Source: an uncultured Novosphingobium sp. (GTDB lineage Bacteria > Pseudomonadota > Alphaproteobacteria > Sphingomonadales > Sphingomonadaceae). From it: a DNA stretch of 53,199 nucleotides. The DNA is taken from contig CAMPIM010000005.1 of NCBI GenBank assembly GCA_946886365.1, forward strand, positions 1 to 53,199, read 5' to 3'. Below are positions 7,567 through 15,796 of this stretch, piece by piece (the first letter of the stretch is position 1; each line of letters opens with the position of its first letter). The notes beneath the pieces are model-generated. The model was not told the DNA's origin and did no database searches. It was given only the letters and a program-made list of their open reading frames with translations. Position numbers and translations under genes: made by a program.

Positions 7567-8844
7567 CTAGGCCTTGGCCTTGTCCTTGCGCGCCGGGATC
7601 AGCCCCTTGAGGTCACCGATCTTGCCGAGCAGGGAGTCGCCCTTTTTCTTCGCGGGCTTGCCATCGACTTCACTATCCTCGGCGGCCCCCATGGTGGCGT
7701 CGAGCAGGCTGACGCACGCGGCGCCGACCTTGCTGCCCTTGGCCGCCTCGGCCAATGTCTTGCCCAGCTTGGCGGCCTGCGCCGCGACCCGCAGGTCGAA
7801 GGGGATCAGAATGTCGACCTTGCGCTCGATCGACGTCTCGAAATCCTTGCGGCTGATTTCCTGGGTGCCCGCGTGAACGCGGTTGGCGACGACGATCACG
7901 CGCGTTTGGGGCGCGTTGCTCTTCAGCCAGGACAGGATTCGGATCGAATCGCGCGCCGCCGCCAGCGTCAGTTCCGTGACCACCACGGCGACATTGACGT
8001 CGCTCATCAGGTGCGGATGCTGGATCAGCATATGGCGCGGCAGATCTACGACGCTGCATTCGAAAGCGGCGCGGAACTCCTCCAGCAGCTGGTAGAAGGC
8101 GCCACCATCGGTCAGCATCGGCTGGCTGATCGGTGCTTCGGCCGACAGGATGGCCAGCGTGTCGCTCGCCCGTACCATTGCGCGCTCGATGAAAAGACCA
8201 TCGATGCGGCTGGGGTTATCGATCGCGTCGGTCAGGCCACGGCCCGGCTCCAGGTCCATCGCCAGTGCGTTGGTGCCGAAATGAACGTCGAGGTCGAGCA
8301 GCGCGGTAGGCCGCTTCTGCTTGTCGCTAAGTAGCCAGGCGAGCGAGGTGGCGATGCTGGAAGCGCCCACGCCGCCGCGCGTGCCGATGACGGCGGTGGT
8401 CAGATGCGGCCGTTCAGGCGCCGCGTCGCGCGGGGCGAAGAACACCGCCTGCGCCTGAGCCAGTGCGTCGCGAAGCTGGTCCGCGCCAAAGGGCTTCAGC
8501 AGATAATCCTGAATGCCGCTGGCGACGAGGTCACGGTAGAGCCGGACGTCATTGACCTGACCGGCGGCGATCACAACCGTGCCGGGTTCGCACACTTCGG
8601 CAAGGCTGTTGATGTCGTTCAGCGGGTCGCCGCTTTCGGACATATCGACGAACAGGATCTGGGGGCTAGCGCTGACCGACAGGCTCTGCACGGCGTTGCG
8701 CATGCCGCCCTTGTTCACCTTTTCCGGTGCCCAGCCCATCTCGGCCGCGACCATCGCCAGCAGATCGTGGCTATGATCGTCGCAAACGAAGGCGTGGAAG
8801 GGATCGCGCTGTCCAGACATGGCAGGTTTCCAGGGTGCGTTCAT
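7567..8844 (-). CDS. cpaE: Pilus assembly protein CpaE/TadZ
   Basis: 425 residues. The N-terminal third (about 15-135) has a receiver-like fold with D67 and the K117-P pair. It is followed by a MinD/ParA-like ATPase domain with a P-loop GTRGGVGASS at 154-163. In that loop the two lysines of the classical deviant Walker A are replaced by Arg and Ala, as in other CpaE/TadZ proteins. A Lys-rich tail follows. CpaE/TadZ localises the Tad machinery, often at the pole. The start is two bases after the cpaD stop. Normally cpaF would follow. Confidence 0.9.
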   Translation of the reverse strand: MNAPWKPAMSGQRDPFHAFVCDDHSHDLLAMVAAEMGWAPEKVNKGGMRNAVQSLSVSASPQILFVDMSESGDPLNDINSLAEVCEPGTVVIAAGQVNDVRLYRDLVASGIQDYLLKPFGADQLRDALAQAQAVFFAPRDAAPERPHLTTAVIGTRGGVGASSIATSLAWLLSDKQKRPTALLDLDVHFGTNALAMDLEPGRGLTDAIDNPSRIDGLFIERAMVRASDTLAILSAEAPISQPMLTDGGAFYQLLEEFRAAFECSVVDLPRHMLIQHPHLMSDVNVAVVVTELTLAAARDSIRILSWLKSNAPQTRVIVVANRVHAGTQEISRKDFETSIERKVDILIPFDLRVAAQAAKLGKTLAEAAKGSKVGAACVSLLDATMGAAEDSEVDGKPAKKKGDSLLGKIGDLKGLIPARKDKAKA

Positions 8845-8846
8845 GA

Positions 8847-9488
8847 TCAGCGTCCTAAGTTCTTGAGATCGCCCGAACCGGTCGGCGTCTTTTCACGGTA
8901 GGTCGAAATGGCCCGGTTGGATGTCGCTGTGCGCAGGTCGCTTTCGCTGCTCTGGCCGCGCACCAGATCTTCAGGATTGGCGACCATCGCGGCAAGATTG
9001 CTGTTCACGGCGCAACCGTAATTGGAGGTGGCGCCGAGCTGGGATTCGGTTTCCTTCTTGCTCGACCAATCGGGGCAGCCGGGCACGCGTGCCGTTGCAC
9101 GGCGCACCACCAGCCGGACGCTGCCAGCAGGCGCGGAGCCTGCCGCAGCGGAGCTGTCCTCGCCCACCAGCATGCCGTGGCGGGCGACGACATCGGCGAT
9201 GCTTTCGCGCAATTCAGGACTGTAATAGGCATCGGTAACAATCGCGACCTGATCGCCATAGCCAAGGCCGATGGAAGCGAACCAGTCGTCCAGGCGGCGC
9301 GCTTCCGAAGGGGCAAGGGCGCCGTCAGGGCCAGCCTGAACGTCGAAAGTGTAGGCATCGTGGCTGACGACCGGCTGATGCACCGATTCGACCCCGCGAT
9401 TGACGCTGGAATTGCAGGCGGCAAGCGGCAGCGCCAACATGGCGAGCGTGCCGAAGCGGAGGATATTTTTGGCGGACAGGGAAGTCAT
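8847..9488 (-). CDS. cpaD: Pilus assembly lipoprotein CpaD
   Basis: 213 residues with a lipoprotein signal (lipobox LAAC, lipidated C25), then a CpaD/RcpB-type domain. The conserved C-terminal pair of cysteines lies in the segments CPDWS and YGCAVNSNLAAMVANP, the latter being the most diagnostic CpaD signature. CpaD is an outer-membrane or periplasmic lipoprotein that stabilises the secretin. It is closely spaced between cpaC and cpaE. Confidence 0.88.
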   Translation of the reverse strand: MTSLSAKNILRFGTLAMLALPLAACNSSVNRGVESVHQPVVSHDAYTFDVQAGPDGALAPSEARRLDDWFASIGLGYGDQVAIVTDAYYSPELRESIADVVARHGMLVGEDSSAAAGSAPAGSVRLVVRRATARVPGCPDWSSKKETESQLGATSNYGCAVNSNLAAMVANPEDLVRGQSSESDLRTATSNRAISTYREKTPTGSGDLKNLGR

Positions 9489-9505
9489 GACTGTCGTCCT
9501 TCCGA

Positions 9506-11026
9506 TCAGAAGCTGAAGCCAGGCGCGGCGGCGGCTTTCGCCGAACGCTTGCCTGTGTCGCGGGGAGCTGCCGCCCGCGGGTCGGACGTCGGCGCCGGAC
9601 CGGGTTCGCGGCGTGGCAAGGGCGCGCGCGCGCCGCTCACCCCGTCATTCCCCTGCTGGAGCAGAAGGCCCTGGGCGATATTGGCATTGCGGAAGCCATC
9701 GGTCGGCAAGTGCACGTCCGACGCGTTCATCGGCTTCACCAGATAAGGGGTGACGACGATGACCAGTTCGGTCTCATGACGCTGGAACCGGCGTGACTTG
9801 AACAGGCTACCAAGGATCGGGATTTCGCCGAAGCCCGGCGTCTTGCTGATCGAGTTGGCGGTATCGTTGTTGAGCAGGCCAGCGATCATGAAGGCCTGGC
9901 CCGAACCCAGTTCGACCGTCGTTTCAGCCGTGCGGCTCTTGAGCGCCGGGACGGTGGTGTTCACCGAGAAGTCGAGGCTCGACACGGTGGGGCGGACGCG
10001 CAGCGAGATGCGGCCATCGGCCAGCACGGTCGGCGTGAAGGCAAGCTGCACGCCATATTGTTTGAACTCGATGCTGTTGCCCTGCGTGCCGTTGCTGACC
10101 GTGTAGGGATATTCGCCGCCCGCCAGGAAGCTCGCCGTTTCACCCGACAGCGCGGTCAGGTTCGGCTGGGCCAGCGCGGTGGCAAGGCCGCTCGATTCGG
10201 CAAGGTCCAGCGCGCCCGCGACATCCATGCCGAGCAATTTGGCTACGAAGCCGAGCGACGTGGTGCCATCGATTGGGCTGTTGAACGTCCATTGACGAGT
10301 GATATCGCCATTGGGAAGGCCTGGCACGAAACTACCTGAAGTCGCGAAGCCACGATCGGACCGGTTCATGTAGCCGCTGAAGTTGCCTGATCCCGTCCCA
10401 AGACCCCTCAGATTCACGCCGATCTGATGCCCTATGTCGCGGCTGACTTCCGCGATCTTGACCTGAAGATTGACCTGAAGCGGCGTCGCGGTGCGCAGGC
10501 GGCTGACCACGGTCACTTCCTTGCCCACAAAGGCCTGCGTCAGCCTTTCGGCCTCCGCTGCATCTTCTGGCGCGGCGACGGTGCCGGTCAGCAGGACCAT
10601 GCCGTTCATCTTGTTCACGGCGATGGCGGCCTCGGGCATCGCGAGCTTCAGCATTTCGTCGATATTCGACAGGTTGTTGCCGACCCGGACGGTGCCGGAA
10701 AACAGCACCTTGCCGTTGGTCGCGGTGGCGAAGACGGTGGTTTCACCGGCTGCCTTCGCGATCAAATAGAGCTGGTTCTGGGCACGGACATGGACGTCGA
10801 CCACATTGGGGTCGCCGATCACCACGTCGGACATCTTTGCGCCGAGGTTGATGACTTTGCTGCCGCCCACCGACATCAGGATCGCATTGTCCTGCATCGA
10901 TGAAGGTGCGGCGTTGAGTGCGGTGGTTGGCGTGGCGGCCATGGCGGCGGCGAGGCCGAGAGCGATGGCGGGGCCGATGAGCGGTTTGACCGCCTTTTTG
11001 CCCGCATCAATGTTGATACGCTTCAT
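9506..11026 (-). CDS. cpaC: Tad pilus secretin CpaC/RcpA
   Basis: 506 residues: a signal peptide (about 1-40), an N-terminal pilus-secretin domain with the INLGAKMSDVVIGDPNVVDV pattern, a BON-like segment (about 120-165), then the secretin beta domain (about 235-450) with the family motif VELGSGQAFMIAGLL and the ending ETELVIVVTPYLV. It forms the outer-membrane ring through which the Flp pilus passes. The last ~60 residues are Pro/Arg/Ala-rich and look disordered. It begins one base after the cpaB stop, so translation is probably coupled. Confidence 0.92.
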   Translation of the reverse strand: MKRINIDAGKKAVKPLIGPAIALGLAAAMAATPTTALNAAPSSMQDNAILMSVGGSKVINLGAKMSDVVIGDPNVVDVHVRAQNQLYLIAKAAGETTVFATATNGKVLFSGTVRVGNNLSNIDEMLKLAMPEAAIAVNKMNGMVLLTGTVAAPEDAAEAERLTQAFVGKEVTVVSRLRTATPLQVNLQVKIAEVSRDIGHQIGVNLRGLGTGSGNFSGYMNRSDRGFATSGSFVPGLPNGDITRQWTFNSPIDGTTSLGFVAKLLGMDVAGALDLAESSGLATALAQPNLTALSGETASFLAGGEYPYTVSNGTQGNSIEFKQYGVQLAFTPTVLADGRISLRVRPTVSSLDFSVNTTVPALKSRTAETTVELGSGQAFMIAGLLNNDTANSISKTPGFGEIPILGSLFKSRRFQRHETELVIVVTPYLVKPMNASDVHLPTDGFRNANIAQGLLLQQGNDGVSGARAPLPRREPGPAPTSDPRAAAPRDTGKRSAKAAAAPGFSF

Positions 11027-11027
11027 C

Positions 11028-12044
11028 TTATTTCCCCCCGACCGGAACGACGGTCACATTGGTGCCGCGAGCGATGCGGATCACAGGTCCACTGATGCCG
11101 CCCGCGCTGGCCGGTGCGCCGCCCCCTGCGGGCACTTCGACGCCTGCGGTCTGCACTGGCTTGGCGGGGACGGAGCTGCGCTGGTAGCGAGACACGTCGG
11201 CGCCGGTGGAATAGGTGCTGCCCTTGTCGACCGGGCGAGCGGCGAGCTTTGCGATGATCTTCTTTTCCGCGTTCGGATTGGCGCTATCGGGCAGGTCGAC
11301 GTCAGCGCCAGCTATGGCGGCGTCGAGGTCCGACGCGTTGTCGGCGATCGAGCGCAGCGTGAGCGAGAGCGACCCGATGGTCTGCGCCACCGCGATCTTT
11401 TCGGCGATCTTGGGCGTCACTTCGATGGTGACGTTGGAATAGGTCTGCACGACCGGCTTGCCGTCCGCGCCCAGCGCGTCCATGCGCTGGTCGGTGGCGA
11501 GCACGCGGAGGTTACGCAAGATGGTCTCGGAAACCTTCAGCGGGTCACCGTCGCCGCCGCCCGCCACGCTCTGCGTCAGCATCAGGTCGACGCGGTCGCC
11601 CGGAAAGACGAAGCCCGCGACCGAATTCTGCGCCGACACCGGCACGGTGACAGCACGCATGCCCGGCCCGAGCGCTGCGGCGAGGAAACCGCGCTCACCC
11701 GGCTTGATCACCGAACCCACGGTCATCGGCTGACCGGCCGAGATGGCGGTGCGCACGACGCTGCCCGCCAGCTTGGCGGGATCGGTCTGGCCCTGAATGT
11801 AATAGGCCTGCTCGACCAGATCTTTCGGCCATGGCTGGAAGCGGAAGCTTTCCGCGTCGAGGATGGTGCCCACTGGGAGCGCCTTGGTCGCGACCAGCAC
11901 ATGAGGCTGATCCGCTTCCACCGGCATGGATGAAGCACTAGCCTGGGGCGCGCTAGACGAACTCAGCATGTTGCGCGCGAGAAGAGCTGTTGTGACCGCT
12001 ATGATAAGCGCTCCCGCCAGCAGCACGATTTTCTTGCCGTCCAT
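11028..12044 (-). CDS. cpaB: Flp pilus assembly protein CpaB/RcpC
   Basis: 338 residues: one N-terminal membrane anchor (about 5-22), then an SAF domain (about 48-110) with the VATKALPVGTILDAE motif, followed by the RcpC/CpaB domain with RAVTVPVSAQNSVAGF and PGDRVDLML. CpaB is a periplasmic component that links the secretin and inner-membrane parts. A GGGAGG purine tract precedes the ATG. It lies between cpaA and cpaC in the operon. Confidence 0.9.
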   Translation of the reverse strand: MDGKKIVLLAGALIIAVTTALLARNMLSSSSAPQASASSMPVEADQPHVLVATKALPVGTILDAESFRFQPWPKDLVEQAYYIQGQTDPAKLAGSVVRTAISAGQPMTVGSVIKPGERGFLAAALGPGMRAVTVPVSAQNSVAGFVFPGDRVDLMLTQSVAGGGDGDPLKVSETILRNLRVLATDQRMDALGADGKPVVQTYSNVTIEVTPKIAEKIAVAQTIGSLSLTLRSIADNASDLDAAIAGADVDLPDSANPNAEKKIIAKLAARPVDKGSTYSTGADVSRYQRSSVPAKPVQTAGVEVPAGGGAPASAGGISGPVIRIARGTNVTVVPVGGK

Positions 12045-12094
12045 GATGAAATTCGCCTCCCTCAGTCAGGCAAGTGTCGCCCGAGCCCCGAATT

Positions 12095-12568
12095 TTACGC
12101 AAAATGGTTAAGATATCGTTCGCCAATCAACCAAAGGGCTGCGACCGATATTGCGATACCGTAAGGAATCTGCGGCTGGCCCAGCCGTCGGGTCGTCCGG
12201 TGGTGGACCACGGTGACGATCGTCACCACGCCCCCGACCATGGCCATGACCATCAACATCGACAGCACGGCTTCCCACGGGAACCACAGCGCCAGCGCGC
12301 CCAGCAGTTTGACATCGCCCCCGCCCATGCATCCCATGGCGAAGAGCGCGGCGAACAGCGCGAATACGGCGAGCGCCAGTGCGACCTGCAACAGCATGCC
12401 CGGCCAGACTGGCATGCCATTGGCGATCCACCACAGTGGAGCGAGTCCAGCGATGATCAGGTTCAGCCGGTTGGATATGATCCGGGACCGCAAATCCGTC
12501 ACCGATGCGATGACCAGCAGCACGCCAAGGGCGCACAGCAGCGCCGTCGTGAAATATTCCCCCGTCAT
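12095..12568 (-). CDS. cpaA: Prepilin peptidase CpaA/TadV
   Basis: 157 residues from the chosen ATG at 12568; the frame continues upstream but that part overlaps the start of the divergent gene. It is a polytopic membrane aspartic protease with the two catalytic Asp motifs: SVTDLRSR (first Asp, near residue 23) and GGGDVKLLGA (second Asp). It cleaves and methylates Flp prepilins. It is the first gene of the cpa/tad operon. No flp pilin gene lies between it and the divergent hydrolase 20 bases away, which is unusual. Confidence 0.87.
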   Translation of the reverse strand: MTGEYFTTALLCALGVLLVIASVTDLRSRIISNRLNLIIAGLAPLWWIANGMPVWPGMLLQVALALAVFALFAALFAMGCMGGGDVKLLGALALWFPWEAVLSMLMVMAMVGGVVTIVTVVHHRTTRRLGQPQIPYGIAISVAALWLIGERYLNHFA

Positions 12569-12588
12569 GAATCTAAACTCTAGACCGA

Positions 12589-13575
12589 ATGGCTTACCAA
12601 ACCGTAACCATGCGCCCCATGGATTCGCCCGTGTCTGTTCCCCCGGCCTTTGACCGTCGCGCATGGCCGATGGATGGGCGGCTCGAATACTGGACCGCGC
12701 CGGATGGCTGGCCGTTGCGCCGCTATCGGCTGGGCGAGGGACAGCGCGGGCGGTTGCTGATGCTCGGCGGGCGCGGCGACATGATCGAGAAATATCTGGA
12801 AGTCATCCATCACTGGGCGGACCGGGGCTGGGTGGTCACCGCCTTCGACTGGCGCGGGCAGGGCGGCTCGGGCAGGCTGAGCAGCGATCCGCTCTGCGGC
12901 CATATCGACGATTTCGCGCTATGGGTTGCGGACCTGGAGGCTTTCGTCGCCGATTGGCGGGCGCAGGGGACAGGGCCATGCGTGATCGTAGCGCACAGCA
13001 TGGGCGGGCATCTGCTGCTGCGCGCGCTGGCCGAGGGCATGGCCCCGCCTGACGCTGCGGTCGCCGTCGCGCCAATGATGGGCGTCCACACCACGCCGCT
13101 GCCACGCTGGCTGGCGGTGCTCATCGCCCGGACCATGTGCGCGCTCGGCTTGTCCCATCGGCAGGCCTGGACCCAGAAGGAAGATTCGCAGCGGCAGCGG
13201 GCAATGCGGCAGAAGCGGCTGACGCATGATCCGGAACGCTATGCCGACGAACTCTGGTGGCGCGATCATAGCCGGGACGTGGCGCTGGGTTCGCCAAGCT
13301 GGCGCTGGGTAGTGGAGGCGCTGCAATCGACCTTCGCGCTGGAGAAGGGCGGCAAGCTTGAGCGCATCGCCGTGCCGTTGCTGATCCTTGCCACCAGTGC
13401 CGACCGGCTGGTGTCCACGCCCGCCATCCGCCGCATCGCCGCGCGCATTCGTCGCGCGCGCCTGCATGTCTATGGGACGGAGGCCGCGCATGAGATATTG
13501 CGCGAAATCGACCCGGTACGGCTGGATGCCCTGCGGCGGATCGACGCCTTTCTGGATGAGAACGCGCCAGCATGA
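12589..13575 (+). CDS. Alpha/beta hydrolase, lysophospholipase/monoacylglycerol lipase-like
   Basis: Up to 328 residues. It is a serine hydrolase of the PldB type, with DWRGQGGSG (about 87-95) and nucleophile motif AHSMG at 135-139 (Ser137). A likely catalytic Asp lies in TSADRLVST and the His in AAHEILRE near the C terminus. No signal peptide, so probably cytosolic or membrane-associated. The start is uncertain, as further ATGs occur at residues 8 and 11. It is divergent from cpaA with only 20 bases between them and overlaps the next gene by four bases (ATGA), so the two are probably co-translated. The substrate is unknown; lysophospholipids or monoglycerides are the best guess. Confidence 0.82.
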   Translation: MAYQTVTMRPMDSPVSVPPAFDRRAWPMDGRLEYWTAPDGWPLRRYRLGEGQRGRLLMLGGRGDMIEKYLEVIHHWADRGWVVTAFDWRGQGGSGRLSSDPLCGHIDDFALWVADLEAFVADWRAQGTGPCVIVAHSMGGHLLLRALAEGMAPPDAAVAVAPMMGVHTTPLPRWLAVLIARTMCALGLSHRQAWTQKEDSQRQRAMRQKRLTHDPERYADELWWRDHSRDVALGSPSWRWVVEALQSTFALEKGGKLERIAVPLLILATSADRLVSTPAIRRIAARIRRARLHVYGTEAAHEILREIDPVRLDALRRIDAFLDENAPA

Positions 13576-14675
13576 GCCGTTTCGACATCGTGATCGTCGG
13601 CGGCGGCATAGCAGGCGCCAGCCTGGGCGCGGAACTGGCGGACGACGCATCCGTGCTGATCCTGGAACAAGAGGAAGGCGCTGGCTATCACGCCACCGGC
13701 CGCTCCGTCGCTTTCTGGGAGGAAACCTATGGCGGCCGGCGGGTGCAGCCGCTGACCACGGCTTCCGGGCCGCTGTTGCACTCGCCCGATCCGGCCTTCG
13801 CAAGCCGATCCTTCCTAACGCCCCGACAGACGCTGTTCGTCGGGCGGGAGTCCGATAGGGCAGAGCGCGACCAGTTGATGCGGGAATTTTCGGGCTGCGT
13901 CGAACTGCGCCCCGTTGATCCCGCCGCGCTGGTCACGGGGCTACGACCCCATTGGACGATCGGCCTGCTGGAACCGGGCGTGTGCGACATCGACGTCGCC
14001 GCATTGCACCAGGCGTATCTGAAGCGCTTCCACGCGAAGGGCGGCAAATTGCGGCTGGGCACTGCTTTCGAACAGGCGACCCCAACGCCGGGCGGCTGGC
14101 GCATTCAGACGAACGGCGGCGTCATCGATTGCGACATCATCGTGAACGCTGCTGGCGCATGGGCCGATGATGTCGCACGGCGCAGCGGCGTCGCGCCTAT
14201 CGGCATAGCCCCACTGCGCCGCACCGTCGTGCAATTGCGCGTGCCCGCGATGCCGTCACCCGACCTGCCACTGGTCATGGACCTTGGCTCCAGCTTCTAT
14301 TTCAAGCCGGAGGGGGAGGGGCGCATCTGGCTGACCCCGCATGATGAAGAACCTTCGCCACCCTGCGACGCCGCGCCCGAAGAACTGGCGGTGGCGCAGG
14401 CGATCGCCCGCTTCGAAGATGTCGTGGACTGGCCGGTCGAGGCGGTCGAACGCAAATGGGCAGGGCTGCGCAGCTTCGCGCCGGATCGCGCGCCTGTCTA
14501 TGGCTTTGACATCGATGCACCGGCTTTCTTCTGGTTCGCGGGGCAGGGCGGTTTCGGCATCCAGACCGCACCCGCAGCAGCGTTGCTGGGATCGGCGCTG
14601 GTGACCGGCGGATCGATGTCCGAAGCGGTGAGCGGGATCGATCCCGCCGCTTATTCTCCCGCCCGTTTCAAGTAA
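13572..14675 (+). CDS. FAD-dependent oxidoreductase, D-amino-acid oxidase (DAO) family
   Basis: 367 residues. The N-terminal dinucleotide-binding motif is VGGGIAG (9-15), with an acidic residue ending the second strand (ILEQE). A GYHATGRS segment follows, as in glycine oxidase or sarcosine/D-amino-acid dehydrogenase relatives. The C-terminal FAD contact is GQGGFGIQTAPAAA. It should oxidise an amine or amino acid, donating electrons to oxygen or quinone; the substrate cannot be read from sequence. It is translationally coupled to the upstream hydrolase. Confidence 0.85.
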   Translation: MSRFDIVIVGGGIAGASLGAELADDASVLILEQEEGAGYHATGRSVAFWEETYGGRRVQPLTTASGPLLHSPDPAFASRSFLTPRQTLFVGRESDRAERDQLMREFSGCVELRPVDPAALVTGLRPHWTIGLLEPGVCDIDVAALHQAYLKRFHAKGGKLRLGTAFEQATPTPGGWRIQTNGGVIDCDIIVNAAGAWADDVARRSGVAPIGIAPLRRTVVQLRVPAMPSPDLPLVMDLGSSFYFKPEGEGRIWLTPHDEEPSPPCDAAPEELAVAQAIARFEDVVDWPVEAVERKWAGLRSFAPDRAPVYGFDIDAPAFFWFAGQGGFGIQTAPAAALLGSALVTGGSMSEAVSGIDPAAYSPARFK

Positions 14676-14699
14676 ACTAAGGCCGGGGTACGGCTATTC

Positions 14700-14724
14700 G
14701 GAACGAAGAGGCGGCCATCACGTT
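14700..14724 (+). promoter_or_regulatory. EcfG (general stress sigma factor) promoter, exact consensus
   Basis: GGAAC at 14700-14704, a 16-base spacer, then CGTT at 14721-14724. This is an exact match to the alphaproteobacterial EcfG consensus GGAAC-N16/17-CGTT. It points towards urcA, whose start lies about 180 bases downstream, with palindromic repeats in between. No other gene start lies closer on this strand. Confidence 0.65.
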
Positions 14725-14781
14725 GGGTCAATGGCCGCGCCCATATAGATGGGATACAATAAAGATGCGGCCGATCCTAAA

Positions 14782-14882
14782 GCATTTTCGAAGCGGATGG
14801 TATCATCTGCTGGGTAAGAAAATGCGGAAAACAAAAGACAATTAGAGCATGATCCAATTCAGTCTGATCGGCTCATGCTCTA
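14782..14882. repeat. Composite dispersed palindromic repeat (two hairpins)
   Basis: Two adjacent palindromes. The first pairs GCATTTTC (14782-14789) with GAAAATGC (14818-14825), with a second nested stem AGCGGATG/CATCTGCT inside. The second pairs TAGAGCATGA (14843-14852) perfectly with TCATGCTCTA (14873-14882) around a 20-base loop. AGCATTTTCGA...GAAAATGC and GAGCATGATCC...CATGCTC modules are familiar intergenic repeats of alphaproteobacteria. The pair separates an EcfG-type promoter from urcA. Confidence 0.7.
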
Positions 14883-14901
14883 GGAGTAGGAGAATGCCGT
14901 G

Positions 14902-15315
14902 ATGAGAAAGTCGATATTATCAGGGTCGGTCCTGATCCTGTCAGGACTGTTTATGGCAAGTAGCAGCACCAGCTTTGCTCAGCCAACAGAGGAAATTATC
15001 GTGACGGGTCGCTATAGCGACGCCCAATCCCTTTCACAGAATGTCAGTTATGCCGATCTCGACCTCAGCACAAAGGCCGGGAAGGACGAACTGCGCCACC
15101 GTGTCGCGCTGACCGCCCGCTATCTGTGCGACAAGCTGGGCGAATCGGGTTCCTCGTCAGCCGTCGTGCCCAGTTGTCGGGATGCCGCGGTGAAGGACGC
15201 GATGGGACGGGTCGGCACGGTCGAAGAGGGCTTTGCGCCGCGTGGGACGACATGGGTCGCCGGTACGCGCTGGCAACCGCCTTATCCTGCGGACTGGACA
15301 GCAAAATATCCCTGA
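14902..15315 (+). CDS. UrcA family secreted protein
   Basis: 137 residues with a Sec signal peptide cut after about residue 26 (SFA). The mature part starts with EEIIVTGRY and contains V-S-Y-A-D-L-D-L-S-T followed by a helix ending RYLC, the core pattern of the UrcA family found in sphingomonads and relatives. Two Cys in the mature part could form a disulphide. Function of the family is unknown. ATG at 14902 is preferred because AGGAGA at 14888-14893 lies eight bases upstream; a GTG one codon earlier is possible. An exact EcfG-type promoter lies ~180 bases upstream, suggesting general-stress control. Confidence 0.85.
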   Translation: MRKSILSGSVLILSGLFMASSSTSFAQPTEEIIVTGRYSDAQSLSQNVSYADLDLSTKAGKDELRHRVALTARYLCDKLGESGSSSAVVPSCRDAAVKDAMGRVGTVEEGFAPRGTTWVAGTRWQPPYPADWTAKYP

Positions 15316-15322
15316 ACCCTGT

Positions 15323-15348
15323 CGGGGGAGCGGCGTTTCGCTCCCCCG
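15323..15348. terminator. Hairpin terminator between convergent urcA and rnhA
   Basis: CGGGGGAGCG (15323-15332) pairs with CGCTCCCCCG (15339-15348) around GCGTTT. It lies between the convergent urcA and rnhA stop codons and probably stops transcription from both sides. T-tracts are short, so efficiency is uncertain. Confidence 0.6.
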
Positions 15349-15349
15349 T

Positions 15350-15796
15350 TCAGATGCGGAAGAGTTCGGCGGCCGCGCAGGCGAGTTGATCGGCGCGCTC
15401 ATTTTCAGGGTGACCGGCATGGCCCTTCACCCACTGCCAACTGACCTTATGCGGCGCGGCGGCGGCGAGCAGCGCCTGCCATAGCTCGGCATTTTTGACC
15501 GGCTTGCGATCGGCGGTTTTCCAACCATTCTTCTGCCAGCCGAACACCCATTTGGTGATGCCGTCCATCACATATTTGCTGTCGGTGTAGAGCGTCACCT
15601 GACAGGGCCGCTTGAGCGCATTCAGTGCTTCGATGGCGGCCGTCATTTCCATGCGGTTATTGGTCGTTTGCGCCTCTCCGCCGGAAATTTCCTTTTCCGT
15701 GGTCCCAGAGCGCATCACCGCGCCCCAGCCGCCAGGGCCGGGATTGCCCTTGCACGCGCCGTCGGTGAAGATTTCGACCTGCGACAGCGCGTTCAC
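15350..15796 (-). CDS. rnhA: Ribonuclease HI
   Basis: 148 residues, full length. The catalytic acidic residues are all visible: D12 ([11 protein letters not shown]), E50 (NNRMEM), D72 (YTDSKYV) and D136 (NERAD), with H126 in the flexible loop. It degrades the RNA strand of RNA-DNA hybrids in the cytosol. It is the last gene of the ispH-thrB-rnhA operon; its ATG overlaps the thrB stop. Confidence 0.96.
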   Translation of the reverse strand: MNALSQVEIFTDGACKGNPGPGGWGAVMRSGTTEKEISGGEAQTTNNRMEMTAAIEALNALKRPCQVTLYTDSKYVMDGITKWVFGWQKNGWKTADRKPVKNAELWQALLAAAAPHKVSWQWVKGHAGHPENERADQLACAAAELFRI

